From: Gnetum montanum
Lineage: Eukaryota > Streptophyta > Gnetopsida > Gnetales > Gnetaceae
Direction of reading: 5' to 3'
DNA length: 64,000 bases
Assembly (NCBI GenBank): GCA_015680685.1
Contig: MNCI01003750.1
Span: 185,714-249,713, forward strand
Positions 37,201 through 44,171 of this stretch are shown piece by piece. How positions within the stretch are numbered: position 1 is the stretch's first letter; every line of letters starts with the position of its first letter. A program made the position numbers and the translations under genes. Under the pieces are notes generated by a model. It was not told the origin of the DNA. It ran no database searches and saw only the letters and a program-made list of their open reading frames with translations.

Positions 37201-37738
37201 ATGCCTTATTTTACACAGAAGGTACTGCACTCCTACAAAGTTGTCAAAGGCACCTGACTGGACAACCTAGCAATCTTTCTTAAGTCTGCAAAATTTGAAT
37301 TTTGTAAATCATACACTCAACCTCCTATCCAAAATATTTTTAAAAAAATAGAAATTTTATTTTATTAGATATGTGCGTTAAGATCCCAGGACTAATCTTA
37401 TTATACTTCAAATCTTTCTCATTAATTCATTCTAGTTTTACTGGTTAAAAATTATATTTAAAAAAAAAGTGAATAAAAAACGCATAAGTTCGCTACCCTT
37501 ACATAAAATATGCATTCGGGTTGTACATTCTTGCAATTAAAAGGTAGAACGTGACAAAACCCACTTGCCTTTCCTGATGATAGAACATTGGCAATGGATA
37601 ATGCAATACTCGGCTTCTCTGCAACCTGTTCACATACAGAAAACACAAATTGGCATTTGCACGTCAGACCCAGCATTGGATTCTTGGAAAGTAATCGCAG
37701 TAACGAAATTATTTTACCATTAGCACTGTCACTGCCAT
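3947..37738 (-). CDS. TOP3B: DNA topoisomerase 3-beta, N-terminal part, 9 exons
   Basis: Type IA topoisomerase, which cuts and passes single strands of DNA (and RNA in animal homologues). Nine exons join in frame without a stop: 37718-37738, 37569-37625, 36318-36421, 35889-35982, 34409-34508, 16460-16706, 4604-4766, 4371-4490 and 3947-4026. Together they encode 328.67 codons. The TOPRIM domain shows VAEKPS (residues 8-13, metal-binding Glu) and DCDREGE (114-120, DxDxxGE metal site). Further beta-type blocks are [38 protein letters not shown] and [29 protein letters not shown] and DLDSS favour TOP3B over TOP3A. The last visible codon is split; the family continues with the catalytic Tyr (SYPRTE), so it should be residue 330, on an exon left of this window. 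The family is about 850 residues long, so roughly 60% is missing here. All splice sites are GT-AG except intron 2, which is GC-AG. Introns 5 and 6 carry many retroelements. Confidence 0.95.
4371..4490 (-). CDS. TOP3B: TOP3B coding exon 8
   Basis: Forty codons ending in [12 protein letters not shown], the conserved RP..LNTV.LL(K/R) strand before the gate helix. Acceptor TCACAG/GTTGGC, donor AAG/GTCGTT. Intron 7 is 113 bp. Confidence 0.92.
4604..4766 (-). CDS. TOP3B: TOP3B coding exon 7
   Basis: Encodes [20 protein letters not shown] and [14 protein letters not shown], then [17 protein letters not shown]. The [16 protein letters not shown] block is a hallmark of type IA topoisomerases. Acceptor TTTCAG, donor GAG/GTAATA. 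Confidence 0.95.
4767..5301. other. TOP3B intron 6, unique-looking part
   Basis: AT-rich intron sequence next to exon 7, ending at the TSD of the LINE at 5318. No coding signal seen. Confidence 0.5.
5338..5437. repeat. ~40-bp duplicated block around a single N
   Basis: GGAGAAAGGTCAGGTTCATA and what follows occur twice, on either side of the N at 5380. Likely a falsely duplicated gap flank and not biology. Confidence 0.8.
6700..10220 (-). pseudogene. LINE ORF2: endonuclease, RT, zinc-binding tail, broken
   Basis: Begins at an ATG at 10220 with MKILSWNC, typical of L1 endonuclease; part of the next ~25 residues is deleted. [16 protein letters not shown] (about 9860) is the VxGDFN region with Gly to Arg. 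RT blocks are [17 protein letters not shown] (about 8950), [13 protein letters not shown] (about 8560) and YVDDTILTT (about 8300, catalytic Asp pair kept). The C-terminal [16 protein letters not shown] (about 7380) is the zf-RVT Cys pair. Numerous stops, so non-functional. Confidence 0.8.
10235..11250 (-). pseudogene. LINE ORF1 (DUF4283 plus CCHC), broken
   Basis: Blocks on the minus strand in order are [15 protein letters not shown], a [20 protein letters not shown] stretch, [20 protein letters not shown] and the zinc knuckle [14 protein letters not shown] (CX2CX4HX4C) near 10.7 kb. This is the usual ORF1 design for RNA binding by plant L1 LINEs. Several in-frame stops and frame changes are present. 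Confidence 0.75.
11690..12470 (+). pseudogene. Reverse transcriptase of a non-L1 LINE, fragment
   Basis: Plus-strand blocks are [20 protein letters not shown] (palm Asp region), [15 protein letters not shown] across a frame change, [11 protein letters not shown] in the YxDD position (YAND here, first Asp lost), [19 protein letters not shown] and an ILYGCVVC tail. The order and the KTK...FKYLG signature fit RTE, I or related LINE clades and not the L1 type found elsewhere here. No endonuclease is joined. Multiple stops. Confidence 0.65.
12480..14571. other. TOP3B intron 6, no recognisable gene
   Basis: AT-rich sequence with no open frame of interest and no clear terminal repeats. Probably decayed repeats. 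Confidence 0.45.
14572..14703 (+). pseudogene. Ty3/gypsy reverse transcriptase fragment
   Basis: Translates as [20 protein letters not shown] followed by [12 protein letters not shown], matching the FV(I/V)VFIDDILIYSKS motif B region of gypsy RT. The second catalytic Asp is replaced by Asn (FIDN). Only about 45 residues survive, with no flanking LTR seen. Confidence 0.8.
14758..14801 (+). repeat. Pyrimidine tract (TTTTTC)n
   Basis: Imperfect TTTTTC/TTTTC microsatellite, a polypyrimidine run on the plus strand within intron 6. Confidence 0.9.
14802..16459. other. TOP3B intron 6, no recognisable gene
   Basis: AT-rich intron between the gypsy scrap and exon 6. No coding or terminal-repeat signal seen. 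Confidence 0.5.
16460..16706 (-). CDS. TOP3B: TOP3B coding exon 6
   Basis: Encodes [18 protein letters not shown] and then [59 protein letters not shown]. The donor is ATTTC/GTATGT: Ser is completed by the G that starts exon 7. Reading through the donor gives an immediate stop, which fixes the boundary. Confidence 0.95.
16931..17750 (+). repeat. LTR-like repeat with agacatct/agacgtct motifs
   Basis: Starts TGGCATGTTT and matches 41701-41830 closely over its first ~120 bp, with unrelated flanks upstream, so position 16931 is a real element edge. Next comes a stretch rich in AGACGTCT/AGACATCT-like words (17060-17290), then a possible TATA box (ACTATAAAAA, near 17340) and an AATAAAG poly(A) signal near 17650. 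That order is U3-R-U5-like. The 3' end is approximate. Confidence 0.55.
17760..20430. other. TOP3B intron 5, mostly unrecognised; possible LTR promoter
   Basis: AT-rich. CTATAAATACATA at 18565 follows CCCATCAAATGT and is followed by ATTCATCA-type repeats to about 18710, which resembles an LTR U3/R boundary, but no second copy is visible. tRNA-like words at 19395-19450 (TTGGTTAGCTC, GGGTCGAAAGTTCC) and 20058-20098 may be diverged SINEs. Confidence 0.35.
20538..20680 (+). pseudogene. APE endonuclease fragment of an RTE-like LINE
   Basis: Reads [20 protein letters not shown] then [18 protein letters not shown]. The K.KINI..LQETK...(D)YKL.YS pattern is the endonuclease N-terminal block of RTE-type LINEs, with the catalytic Glu of QETK retained. 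It stops soon after. It is unlike the LSWNC...VCLQETKL form of the L1-type elements in this window. Confidence 0.65.
20965..21045 (+). mobile_element. tRNA-derived SINE copy
   Basis: A-box TAGCTTAGTGG (20974-20984) and B-box GGTTTGATTCC (21002-21012) are spaced as in an internal pol III promoter. The segment after the B-box (GGCAGCATTGAGTTATATA) resembles the minus-strand copies at 39.2 and 46.2 kb, so this looks like one SINE family. Confidence 0.6.
21075..21965 (+). pseudogene. copia GAG-pre-integrase and integrase, broken
   Basis: The pre-integrase shows [19 protein letters not shown] and CEACQKGKQ (HHCC zinc finger remnants, with H-x-C-x2-C visible). The integrase core has [20 protein letters not shown] (catalytic Asp replaced by Glu in VEN), IRSDNGGEF (second Asp) and PQQYGVAE (Glu). 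It then reads [13 protein letters not shown] before the LINE insertion. Stops at several points, e.g. TGA right after GVAE. Confidence 0.8.
21957..23453 (-). mobile_element. 5'-truncated L1-type LINE tail inserted in copia pol
   Basis: Insert 21966-23444 (1479 bp) is flanked by near-identical 9-bp TSDs TGCATTATG (21957-21965) and TGCATTACG (23445-23453). The minus-strand poly(A) appears as T8 at 21967-21974. The right part (23280-23440) contains the same CTCCACAAAGCC tail region as 25838-26100. It includes a C37 run at 22249-22285 followed by an N at 22290. Confidence 0.85.
22249..22290 (+). repeat. poly(C) run next to an N
   Basis: About 37 C in a row, then ACGA and N. It lies in the LINE 3' UTR. 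Length is unreliable because the assembly breaks there. Confidence 0.9.
23454..24445 (+). pseudogene. copia integrase C-terminus and RT start, broken
   Basis: Continues the frame interrupted at 21965: [20 protein letters not shown] follows directly. The RT (RVT_2) reads [62 protein letters not shown] and [13 protein letters not shown]. The catalytic YVDD is intact, but the frame has stops and the sequence ends just after it, so the RT thumb, RNase H and LTR are missing. Confidence 0.82.
24446..24803 (-). pseudogene. copia gag, 3' segment
   Basis: UBN2-type copia gag on the minus strand: [71 protein letters not shown] and IIKMIRTL. It joins in frame to the 5' segment at 31161-31334 once the intervening LINE and one TSD copy are ignored. 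At about 24445 it runs head-on into the RT of the plus-strand copia fragment. Confidence 0.85.
24930..25170 (-). repeat. tandem G/C-run hairpin repeat in LINE 3' UTR
   Basis: About six diverged units of 25-35 bp, each with the inverted pair GGGGG(C/T)GCACCCCC, sometimes with G8-G10. Both strands therefore carry G-runs. It lies in the 3' UTR of the LINE ending at 24812. Confidence 0.8.
26118..29487 (-). pseudogene. LINE ORF2: endonuclease, RT, zinc-binding tail
   Basis: ATG at 29487 gives [20 protein letters not shown] and [11 protein letters not shown] (APE endonuclease, catalytic Glu). WMVVGDFN (about 29110), RIDRVWV (about 28925) and FDHRSL (about 28850) complete the endonuclease. RT blocks: [18 protein letters not shown] (about 28170), [18 protein letters not shown] (about 27780), [19 protein letters not shown] (about 27590) and [12 protein letters not shown] (about 27490), so the catalytic Asp residues are kept. 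The zf-RVT tail has [18 protein letters not shown] (about 26580). TGA/TAG stops at several places and one frame change near 27.66 kb (poly-C tract) break it. Confidence 0.88.
29500..30752 (-). pseudogene. LINE ORF1 (DUF4283 plus CCHC knuckle), frameshifted
   Basis: Starts with [20 protein letters not shown] at 30752, then the DUF4283-like core [20 protein letters not shown] and [21 protein letters not shown] frameshift moves to [20 protein letters not shown], another moves back to [11 protein letters not shown]. The zinc knuckle [14 protein letters not shown] (CX2CX4HX4C) sits in the third frame at 30150-30191. A 185-base N gap (29793-29977) hides the middle. RNA-binding ORF1 protein by family; this copy cannot give a single protein. 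Confidence 0.8.
29793..29977. other. assembly gap (185 N)
   Basis: Run of N inside LINE ORF1. Flanks are GC-rich. Confidence 1.
30860..31135 (-). repeat. GCT/GTT triplet repeat in LINE 5' UTR
   Basis: Imperfect triplet repeat (GTTGCTGCTATGCCTGGT occurs twice near 30990-31025) immediately downstream of the LINE 5' end. Open in several frames, which produces long shadow ORFs of Ala, Leu or Cys; I do not regard these as proteins. Confidence 0.8.
31161..31334 (-). pseudogene. copia gag, 5' segment
   Basis: Starts at ATG 31334 with [19 protein letters not shown], stop, KARM, then [20 protein letters not shown]. This is the F(G/D)G.(N/D)(Y/F).YWK.RM...L.S...VW entry of copia gag. A stop replaces the usual Trp of YWK. 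Frame continues to a second stop (SG*TINIL) and then into the TSD of the LINE at 31153. Confidence 0.85.
31830..32340 (-). repeat. possible copia LTR (U3 with gagatgtct motifs)
   Basis: Lies upstream of the minus-strand copia gag start (31334). It carries many GAGATGTCT/AGACATCT words between 31890 and 32175 and, downstream of them on the minus strand, a TATA-like CTATAAAAG at about 31840. This order fits U3-TATA-R. Boundaries are not defined and no second copy was located. Confidence 0.45.
32341..34408. other. TOP3B intron 5 near exon 5, nothing recognised
   Basis: AT-rich, no coding signal on either strand. The short open frames here lack family motifs. Confidence 0.5.
34409..34508 (-). 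CDS. TOP3B: TOP3B coding exon 5 (TOPRIM DxDxxGE)
   Basis: Encodes [20 protein letters not shown] followed by [20 protein letters not shown] is the Mg-binding acidic triad of the TOPRIM domain and is intact. Donor GAAG/GTAGCT, after which comes the 17.7-kb intron 5. Confidence 0.95.
34509..35888. other. TOP3B intron 4
   Basis: 1380-bp GT-AG intron, AT-rich; no element recognised. Confidence 0.8.
35889..35982 (-). CDS. TOP3B: TOP3B coding exon 4
   Basis: Encodes [19 protein letters not shown] and [12 protein letters not shown], matching the DF..KY.NW...DP..LF..PI.K.E..PK block of TOP3B. Acceptor TCACAG, donor AAG/GTGAAT. Confidence 0.92.
36318..36421 (-). CDS. TOP3B: TOP3B coding exon 3
   Basis: Encodes [18 protein letters not shown] and VTSVIGHVM, the TOPRIM region after the first Glu. 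Acceptor AAACAG, donor AG/GTTTGT. It ends in phase 2 (AG), and exon 4 begins with T to make Ser. Confidence 0.92.
36422..37568. other. TOP3B intron 2 (GC-AG)
   Basis: 1147 bp, donor GCAAGT and acceptor ACAG on the minus strand. A tRNA-like B-box GGGTTCAAGCC at 36542-36552, preceded by AAGGTGCTTTG, suggests a decayed SINE on the plus strand. Confidence 0.75.
37569..37625 (-). CDS. TOP3B: TOP3B coding exon 2
   Basis: Nineteen codons, [19 protein letters not shown], the first strand and helix of the TOPRIM fold. The acceptor is TGAACAG. The donor is AG/GCAAGT, a GC-AG intron, and GT does not occur at that position. Phase 0 on both sides. Confidence 0.92.
37718..37738 (-). CDS. TOP3B: TOP3B coding exon 1 (start codon)
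   Basis: Encodes MAVTVLM and ends at a GTAAAA donor. It was chosen because it joins in frame, through a 92-bp intron, to VAEKPS in exon 2, giving the usual start of a plant TOP3B protein. This exon is too short for ORF calling. The ATG is the first in frame upstream of the conserved block. Confidence 0.85.
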
Positions 37739-38040
37739 GATCGAAAAACGACAACGTCCGCTGTGCCAATCGCAGTATCAATTAAAAATGAACATTTAAC
37801 GGAGAGAAACTTTGCAGCTTCTAGACATTTCGTTCGGTACGTGAGACACTGAACCTGATTGCTCAAACTTGCTTTTGAAAAGAAAGGTTATAGAAATTTG
37901 AAATTTAACGTTATTTTCCAATAATGTCTTCCATATTTTGTGTTTATATTTAAATTTTAAAGTGGCAATGTTATTTTGCGATGCTAGGGTCATACCATAT
38001 GTTTATATGGTGTTTAGAAAATATTAATTCTGATAAGCCT
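37739..38040 (-). promoter_or_regulatory. TOP3B: TOP3B 5' UTR and presumed promoter region
   Basis: Sequence directly upstream of the start codon. It is slightly richer in CpG than the surroundings (37730-37860), as at many plant promoters. I see no convincing TATA box; the transcription start cannot be placed from sequence alone. Confidence 0.35.
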
Positions 38041-38989
38041 TGAAACATCAGCTTCCTCCGCACCAAAGAAGTTGTGAGCTATTTCACATAAAGAATTATA
38101 GTTACGTTAATGAGAATGCACCTAACTAATTGGCTTATTACTTTAATAAGCAATAAGTTTTAAGTTTGTATTATGCTTGAGGCACTGCCATGTTTATTAT
38201 GTTATTTGGAGGGCTCCAATTTTAAATCGCAATCAAACTTCATCTTAAAAACTAACATTAGGGAAGATTGTGGAAGGAAAAACCAACCTTGAAAAGTTAC
38301 GTAACAATCAAAGAGTGTGAAGAACAAGTAAAGGAAGATAACTCAAAGCAAGTTAAAGATGGCTAAAGTTGAAGTATTATTGAGACAACTTATTACTTTG
38401 AACTTAATAATGTTTAATAAGAGGAAACTTTCAAAAGCACTAAATAAAAAAATCCTTTACATTGCATAAAGCACATCTTAAATCATCTATACTCAAATGG
38501 AAGTTGCAAACTTCAATCAATAAACCTTGAGAAACTAAGTAGCAAAGAAAATGCATGAACTTTTGACCTATGGCTTACTTCAAAATAGATTTGAATTATT
38601 GCAAAAGGTGATTAATTTTTCACATTCAATTAAATCTAGGCCAAATAGCATTATTTATACTAACTACCACACATTTTAAGTGTTAAATACTAGCACATAA
38701 TCATTATTCTAAATATATCCCAACCACATGAAATTAGCAAGTTTTTTCTACAATTCGCTTCAATTAAAGAATTAAATTAATGTTAAATGACAAAACTTAT
38801 TTTTCATGGATCCAATCCTTTGGTATATGATATTATGTTGGTGGATATATCTCTAGCAACCTAAAATGAAAAGCTATAAAATTAATAAAAACTAGATGAA
38901 AAATAGAAACTAAATTTTTATGTACATCCACTAAGACCCTATAGATTTGTTCAACTAGTTTCAAATTTTCTTTTACAAAATTTTCTTTT

Positions 38990-39062
38990 GTATATAACTC
39001 ACCGTAGGCCACTAGAATTAAACCTATGACATGGGCTTTCTAGGCAAAGACTTTTACCATTA
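38990..39062 (-). mobile_element. tRNA-derived SINE remnant
   Basis: On the minus strand, AATGGTAAAAGTC (A-box-like) is followed by ATAGGTTTAATTCTAGTGG (B-box-like) and then GTGAGTTATATAC. The same order is seen in the copies at 20974, 39305 and 46260. Confidence 0.5.
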
Positions 39063-39099
39063 AGAATACAAGGAATGTAATTGAAGTAAAAGTATGAAT

Positions 39100-39305
39100 A
39101 GTCTTTCTTAGGGAGGAGGGTGAGGGATGTTGGGGAGGTGTTTTATTACGGGTGGTGTGTTGGAGTTTGAAATAATTTTTTAACAATATTTACCCCCATG
39201 ACATATAGTGAAGTTAACTTTATGACTCAACATTGCCTACCAAAATCAAACCCATAACTTGCAGCTTTCACATCAAGATTCTTACCACTAGGGTAACACT
39301 TCATT
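39100..39305 (-). mobile_element. tRNA-derived SINE copy
   Basis: Minus-strand A-box TTACCCTAGTGG and B-box GGGTTTGATTTTGG. They are followed by GGCAATGTTGAGTCATAAAG and CACTATATGTCATGGGGG, the latter shared in form with CACTATATATCTTGGGG of the 46-kb copy. The shared 3' body argues for one SINE family and against chance tRNA similarity. Confidence 0.65.
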
Positions 39306-40100
39306 GTTGAAGGCCAAACGGTATGAATAGTAATGAAATAGAAGTAACAATGTAAGGCCAAAAATTCCTTCACTACAAATTATTTCTTTACTTAAAATCA
39401 ATGCTCCAATCAAATTGTGAAATTGATAAGACTATAAGAAATAGGATTGAAGTATGGTGGTTAAAATGCAAATAGGCTAGTGAAGTTTTACATGATAAAA
39501 AGATCACAATATCAAACAATCATTCTATACATTTTTAAATGTTAGGCTATCAAAAAGTGGCATGAACAATGAATCGGTGTGACATAACTATGAATGTTTA
39601 CATGAATGTTGAATGTTACAAGAAAGAATAATACTATTATTAGAAGAAAACTTGGATTAGCTTCTATTGCAAATTAACTATAGGAATGATGTTGTTAATG
39701 ATTTGGTCATGTTCAAAAAAGATCATATAATGAATTTTTCAAAAAAGGTTACCACATCACAATTCTCAAAAACCAACCAAGAGGAAGATCAAAAAATACA
39801 TTAAAAAAAATTAGAGAAGATATATAAATTAAAGATGAAATAATTTTTAAAAAGTTCATATAGCTAGCACCATATTATGGATGCATACTATGTGGTCCAA
39901 GTCTTAATGAGAAATCATGAAAGAAACTTGCAAAACTTAAGAAAAGTTCTTATTGAACGAGTTCAAAGTGGAAATGCAAGTCTTTAGCAATACTTTTATT
40001 AGAATTTAATTTGTTACCATTGAAAGCCAAAGTAATATATTAGTTTTAAACATTATATTTGAATAATAAAAAAATAATAAAATCTTAGGAGAGATACCAG

Positions 40101-40394
40101 TTGATAATTAGTGAGGGATGTATTATGAAAAATCATTTACATGAGCTCTTATTATGGGCCGAGGTAGTATGGAAGATATGGTTGAAACAAAATGCAAGGA
40201 TCTTCAATGCTCACACACTTGAATCTCCTTATAAATGTGTGAGCAAGATCATGACCAACTTTCAACTCCAAGAACACTCCCACCAATGTGCTATGGCAAC
40301 TATGAATGTTCAAGAGTATCAAAGCCATGAGCCCTCCAGTCATAGAGCTCTTCATGATTTCCTAGTGCTTCCCCTTTTTCAACACATAGGTTGA
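40101..40394 (+). pseudogene. possible LINE ORF2 C-terminus, uncertain
   Basis: 97-aa open frame with WAEVVWKIWLKQNARIFNAH, which resembles the W..W..RN...F segment after the zinc-binding domain of L1 ORF2 (compare [15 protein letters not shown] at about 26450 minus). No other LINE domain is adjacent. May be spurious. Confidence 0.35.
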
Positions 40395-41700
40395 GCAAGA
40401 TATTTCTTCACCTTGTATCCCTACACTACTAGATGGCTCTTGTAGGCAACATGTCTTGATAGGAAGACAATTATGTTATGGATGGGGATGTAAGTGTGGG
40501 TTTTCCTAGAAATCATCATAGTAGCAACTAGGCTTCCAAACTCAAGATTAGTGGTGTCACAAAACATTCAGCAAGGCACAATGGTGGTACAATGTTTTTT
40601 TGAGAGAAATCCACAATCAAGCAAAAGTCATGGATTCATTCAAAGGGAAAACCTGCCAACCCCATGAAATGAGCTTTGCTAACGAATCATACCAAACCTA
40701 ATCCTTGATACCAAGATATTGGTGCTTAATGACTATTATTTTCATTTATTACGTTGTTTAAGCCTTGTGAGTGCTTAGATGCAGTCAATGTACCTAAATG
40801 ATTAGTAGTGATGCTTAACTCAAAGTTGCACATAGCTACTAGAACCAAGATCATGTGGATTCCCCACATTGGCCTTTTGGCCTAACTCGTCAAGTACTTA
40901 AAAGAAGTGTTGCTTTCACAATGGCATGTTCCTTTGGTGCTTCCTATTCCTGCAAAATTGTTCTTTCCCTAACCTCACTAGAACACCTCCATGAGTTAAG
41001 TGTGAAAGCACCTAACTTGTGGCCACAAATAGTCTTTAGTTTGATATAACCTTCAATAGGTTAATGATTATGACATGACATAGCATAAATGTTTAATCGA
41101 ATATGGACTTAGCTTACTACATGTTAACTAGGAATGACAAAAAATAATAAATTTAAATAGTAAAATTAACTAAGTGTTATTTACTAAAAATAAAACTAGG
41201 TATGAAAAAGCACTATGAGTGATAAAAAATCTAAGTATGAAAAGCAAATAAAAAGCATAAAATATTAAAGAGTGGAGATCTCAATACGGGAAAGGAGTTT
41301 TAGTTTCCTTCCCAAATAATGAAAGAGCTTAGTTAATGAATGAGTAATCTTTGCCTTCTATGAAGGGCCAAAACTCCTAGTGTTGGTGAAAAAATACAAG
41401 TGAGGTAAAATTGATAATAAAAACCCAGTTTGTAAGTAAAATGTGAGTTTTGAGAATGAAATTGAACCTTTGAAGGATAATTATATGAATTAAGAAGTTG
41501 TAGATGTTATCCAAAATTGATTTAGGGCTAAAATAGGGTTTTTTTTGGCAAAGTGTCCTAGGACTATGGTTTTGGAACACCTCTTCCAATTCTCTTGTGC
41601 TTTGTTCTACAAGTTGTTTTTGTAGGTTTTTGACTTGAAGAAGACATGGACGAGTGTGTCTTCTTGTGTTGATTTTTGTTGATGTGATTCCTAGATGTTT
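40395..41700. other. no recognisable gene
   Basis: AT-rich sequence with short open frames lacking motifs. Confidence 0.45.
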
Positions 41701-42510
41701 TGGCATGTTTGGAGGTGTTTTGGGCTCATTTTGATGAGCCTAGGGGGTTCCAAGATCTATGAAGACTTATTAGAAGGCATTCAAAGGTTCCAAGCATCAA
41801 AATGAGCATTTTTGTGTTTAGCACCTATAGGTGAGACATCTCACCAGAAAATGAGACTTCTTAGCTGAGATGTCTCATAAAAATTTGAGACTTCTTAGCT
41901 GAGATGTCACCAAAAATTGAGACTTCTTAGCTAAGATGTCACCAGAAATTAAGACTTCTTAGCTAAGATGTCTCACTAGAAATTAAGAAATCTTAGGTAC
42001 ATATGAGACGTCTCTAGAAAGTAGTAGACGTCTCACCCGAGAGCTTGGTTTTTGTAGTAGACATCCCAACAAAGCCAAAGATGTCCCAAATGGCAAAGAA
42101 AAAGCTCCAATGTTGGAATTTCAATGGGAAAACGTCAAAAAGACTCTAGATCCTTGTGGGAAACATCTAGGAAGGTGAATAAATATTCCTAGGGTTTTTT
42201 ATTTCTATAATATGTATGTATTCATCCATGAAGAAGAAAAAGAGAGGAGAGTGCGTCTATGCATCAAAGTAAGAGAAAAATCTTTCAAGAGTGGATAACT
42301 GAGCAAGAGAGATTGGGTGAGTGCATTGGATGAGTGCAATTTTTGATTGTAACTCCAAGATTGGCTTATGGTGTGTTGGTCTATATGTTCTATTCTCTTG
42401 TATCTCACTTGTGAGTTGAAATCTTAGACTTAGGTTGCAGGAGAGATTTCTATTGGTTGTGTCTTGCATTAAGAACAATCATTGTATGGTTGTAGACCCC
42501 CATGCTCTGC
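41701..42510 (+). repeat. LTR-like repeat with tandem palindromic motif
   Basis: Begins TGGCATGTTTGGAGGTGTTT and matches 16931-17050 over ~120 bp with unrelated upstream flanks. At 41835-42000 an approximately 40-bp unit built on GAGACTTCTTAGCTGAGATG is repeated four to five times; each unit is an imperfect inverted repeat. The 3' boundary is approximate and no internal region was found. Confidence 0.55.
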
Positions 42511-42599
42511 AATATCGATTAAGTGTGATAGGTTTTTTATGCTTGTGGGTTTTGTGAACCTTGCTATAACCTTCTAATAATTTAATTAAAGATAACTAG

Positions 42600-43371
42600 T
42601 TTTCTTGTTTTGTAGCAAATAATTTTGTCTTTGCATAATATCTAGATTTAGTGCATTGAAGGTGATTTAATTTTGAAGTGAACCTGCTATAGACTAACAC
42701 TAGAGCCAAAAAAAAATTCTAACTCTAGAGATTGACACCAATTCTAAAAATATTCTAAGTTTGGAAGTTTATGTGAGAACTGCCTAATAAACGCTAACAC
42801 TACATCAATGTTAGTGCTTGGACTATCAGAGACTTAAGCATTGGACTAAGCTCACTATGGCTATGGAGCATGTGAGCAGCACTAGGATGGCTGATGTCAT
42901 GCTTTTGATCTCTAGAAATCTTGAAAAGTGCTCTAAATCTTTAGAAACTAACCATGACTTTGGACCTGGATCCTATATTTATAGTGTTGTGATGGTCAAA
43001 TTCAACCTCAAAGTTATGTGGAGTTCTATTTTGGTAAGTTTAACTCACAAGACTAGCAACACTAGGCAAGAGAGAGATGATGTGGCATTATCCTTAGCAA
43101 CACCAGGAGAGATGAAATTTGTCCATGTTTACTAAATTGTGATTCCAAGCTTTCAAGACATCTTCTAATGTCGAACTACCATTGAATTATGTTGGGATGC
43201 TATCGAGGAGCTAATGAAGCTAGGATATGATGTTAAATCTGGAGTATGAACAACAAAGTTCACATGTTGCAAGTCTCACAAGTGGTGACACTAACAATTT
43301 AGCATTAACTAAGGAGTTAGAGAAAATTTTCCAGCATTTTTCCAAGTTGTCATTCCAAGCCTCCAGGATGC
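42600..43371 (+). other. unassigned repeat body interrupted by an LTR
   Basis: Two open frames (42818-43135, 43227-43409) without recognised domains. CTAACACTACATCAATGTTAG near 42790 is an inverted repeat similar to those in the 44.3-44.8 kb tandem array, so this may be the other side of an element split by the LTR at 43372. Confidence 0.35.
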
Positions 43372-44171
43372 TGATGAGTGGCAAGGTACCCCTACACTCA
43401 ACCATATGAATACGAGTGTTTCACGCGCAATCCGGTCGAACTCCAAGGACTAGGTGCTTACATGCTTTAATGGAACACTCAAGGTTAATCAATCATTATT
43501 TTCCCAAACTTACTTGTATTGTCACAGTTGTATGGTTAAGTAAGCTTGAGGTATATGATTTTTATAACTGTTATCTTTTTAATGTCTTATGCTAATAGGG
43601 GAAGGTAAAGAGAACTAAGTGACTAACTTACATTAACTATTCACTAACTAAGTTCTAATTGTTCCTAACACCAGTATTCGTTCCCACTTACCGCACACAT
43701 CTTGAATGAGTGCAACACTGCTAGGATTACCAAACGCTAATTGTTACTAGGTTACCAAGCGCTACACACATGCTCAAAGCAATCGTACTGAGTGTACTTA
43801 ACCAGGAGAGTCAAGGGTTGAGAGAGAGATTAATTAACTAGGAAAGCATTTAAACATTCAACAATAATCAATTACTATTTAGCTTAATCTTTATGTTGCA
43901 AGGTTTATCATAAAGTTCGTCTTTATTGCTGTACACAAATGTATGCTCAGGTACAAATTGCTCGAATGAAGATCCGTTCACTCTATGACTCCTACTATGG
44001 GCACACAGGAATTATTTTGACTTTGGAATGGTAAAACTACAAGAGTTTGGCTAAGGGTCTAAGTTTAACTATCTTGAACAAGGGAAGCCGCCTCTTATTT
44101 ATAGAAGATGAGGCAAGACATGATATTGTGTGGCGGATGCGATATCGCGTACACGATATCGCAGCTCATCA
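43372..44171 (-). mobile_element. solo LTR of the Athila-like gypsy family
   Basis: Reads TGATGAG...CTCATCA, the same terminal inverted repeats as the LTR at 51489. On the minus strand it starts with a near-perfect copy of the half-site TGCGATATCG/CGCGATATCGCA palindrome (one mismatch) and has TATAAATA 68 bp from the LTR start (plus 44096-44103). The flanks GATGC (43367-43371) and AATGT (44172-44176) agree at 3 of 5 positions, with differences that are transitions, so a decayed 5-bp TSD is possible. Confidence 0.8.

Larger units (their letters stand above)
38041..40100. other. upstream flank of TOP3B with SINE remnants
   Basis: AT-rich and gene-free. Holds minus-strand SINE copies at 38990-39062 and 39100-39305 (listed separately). 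Confidence 0.5.

Noticed and set aside
37458-37781. 107-aa single ORF as the TOP3B N-terminus
   Set aside because: It reads through intron 1 and the GC-AG donor; the spliced version MAVTVLM + VAEKPS... matches the family and the ORF's other residues do not.
42818-43135. gag gene of another LTR element
   Set aside because: No capsid or zinc-knuckle motif; only an open frame in AT-rich sequence.
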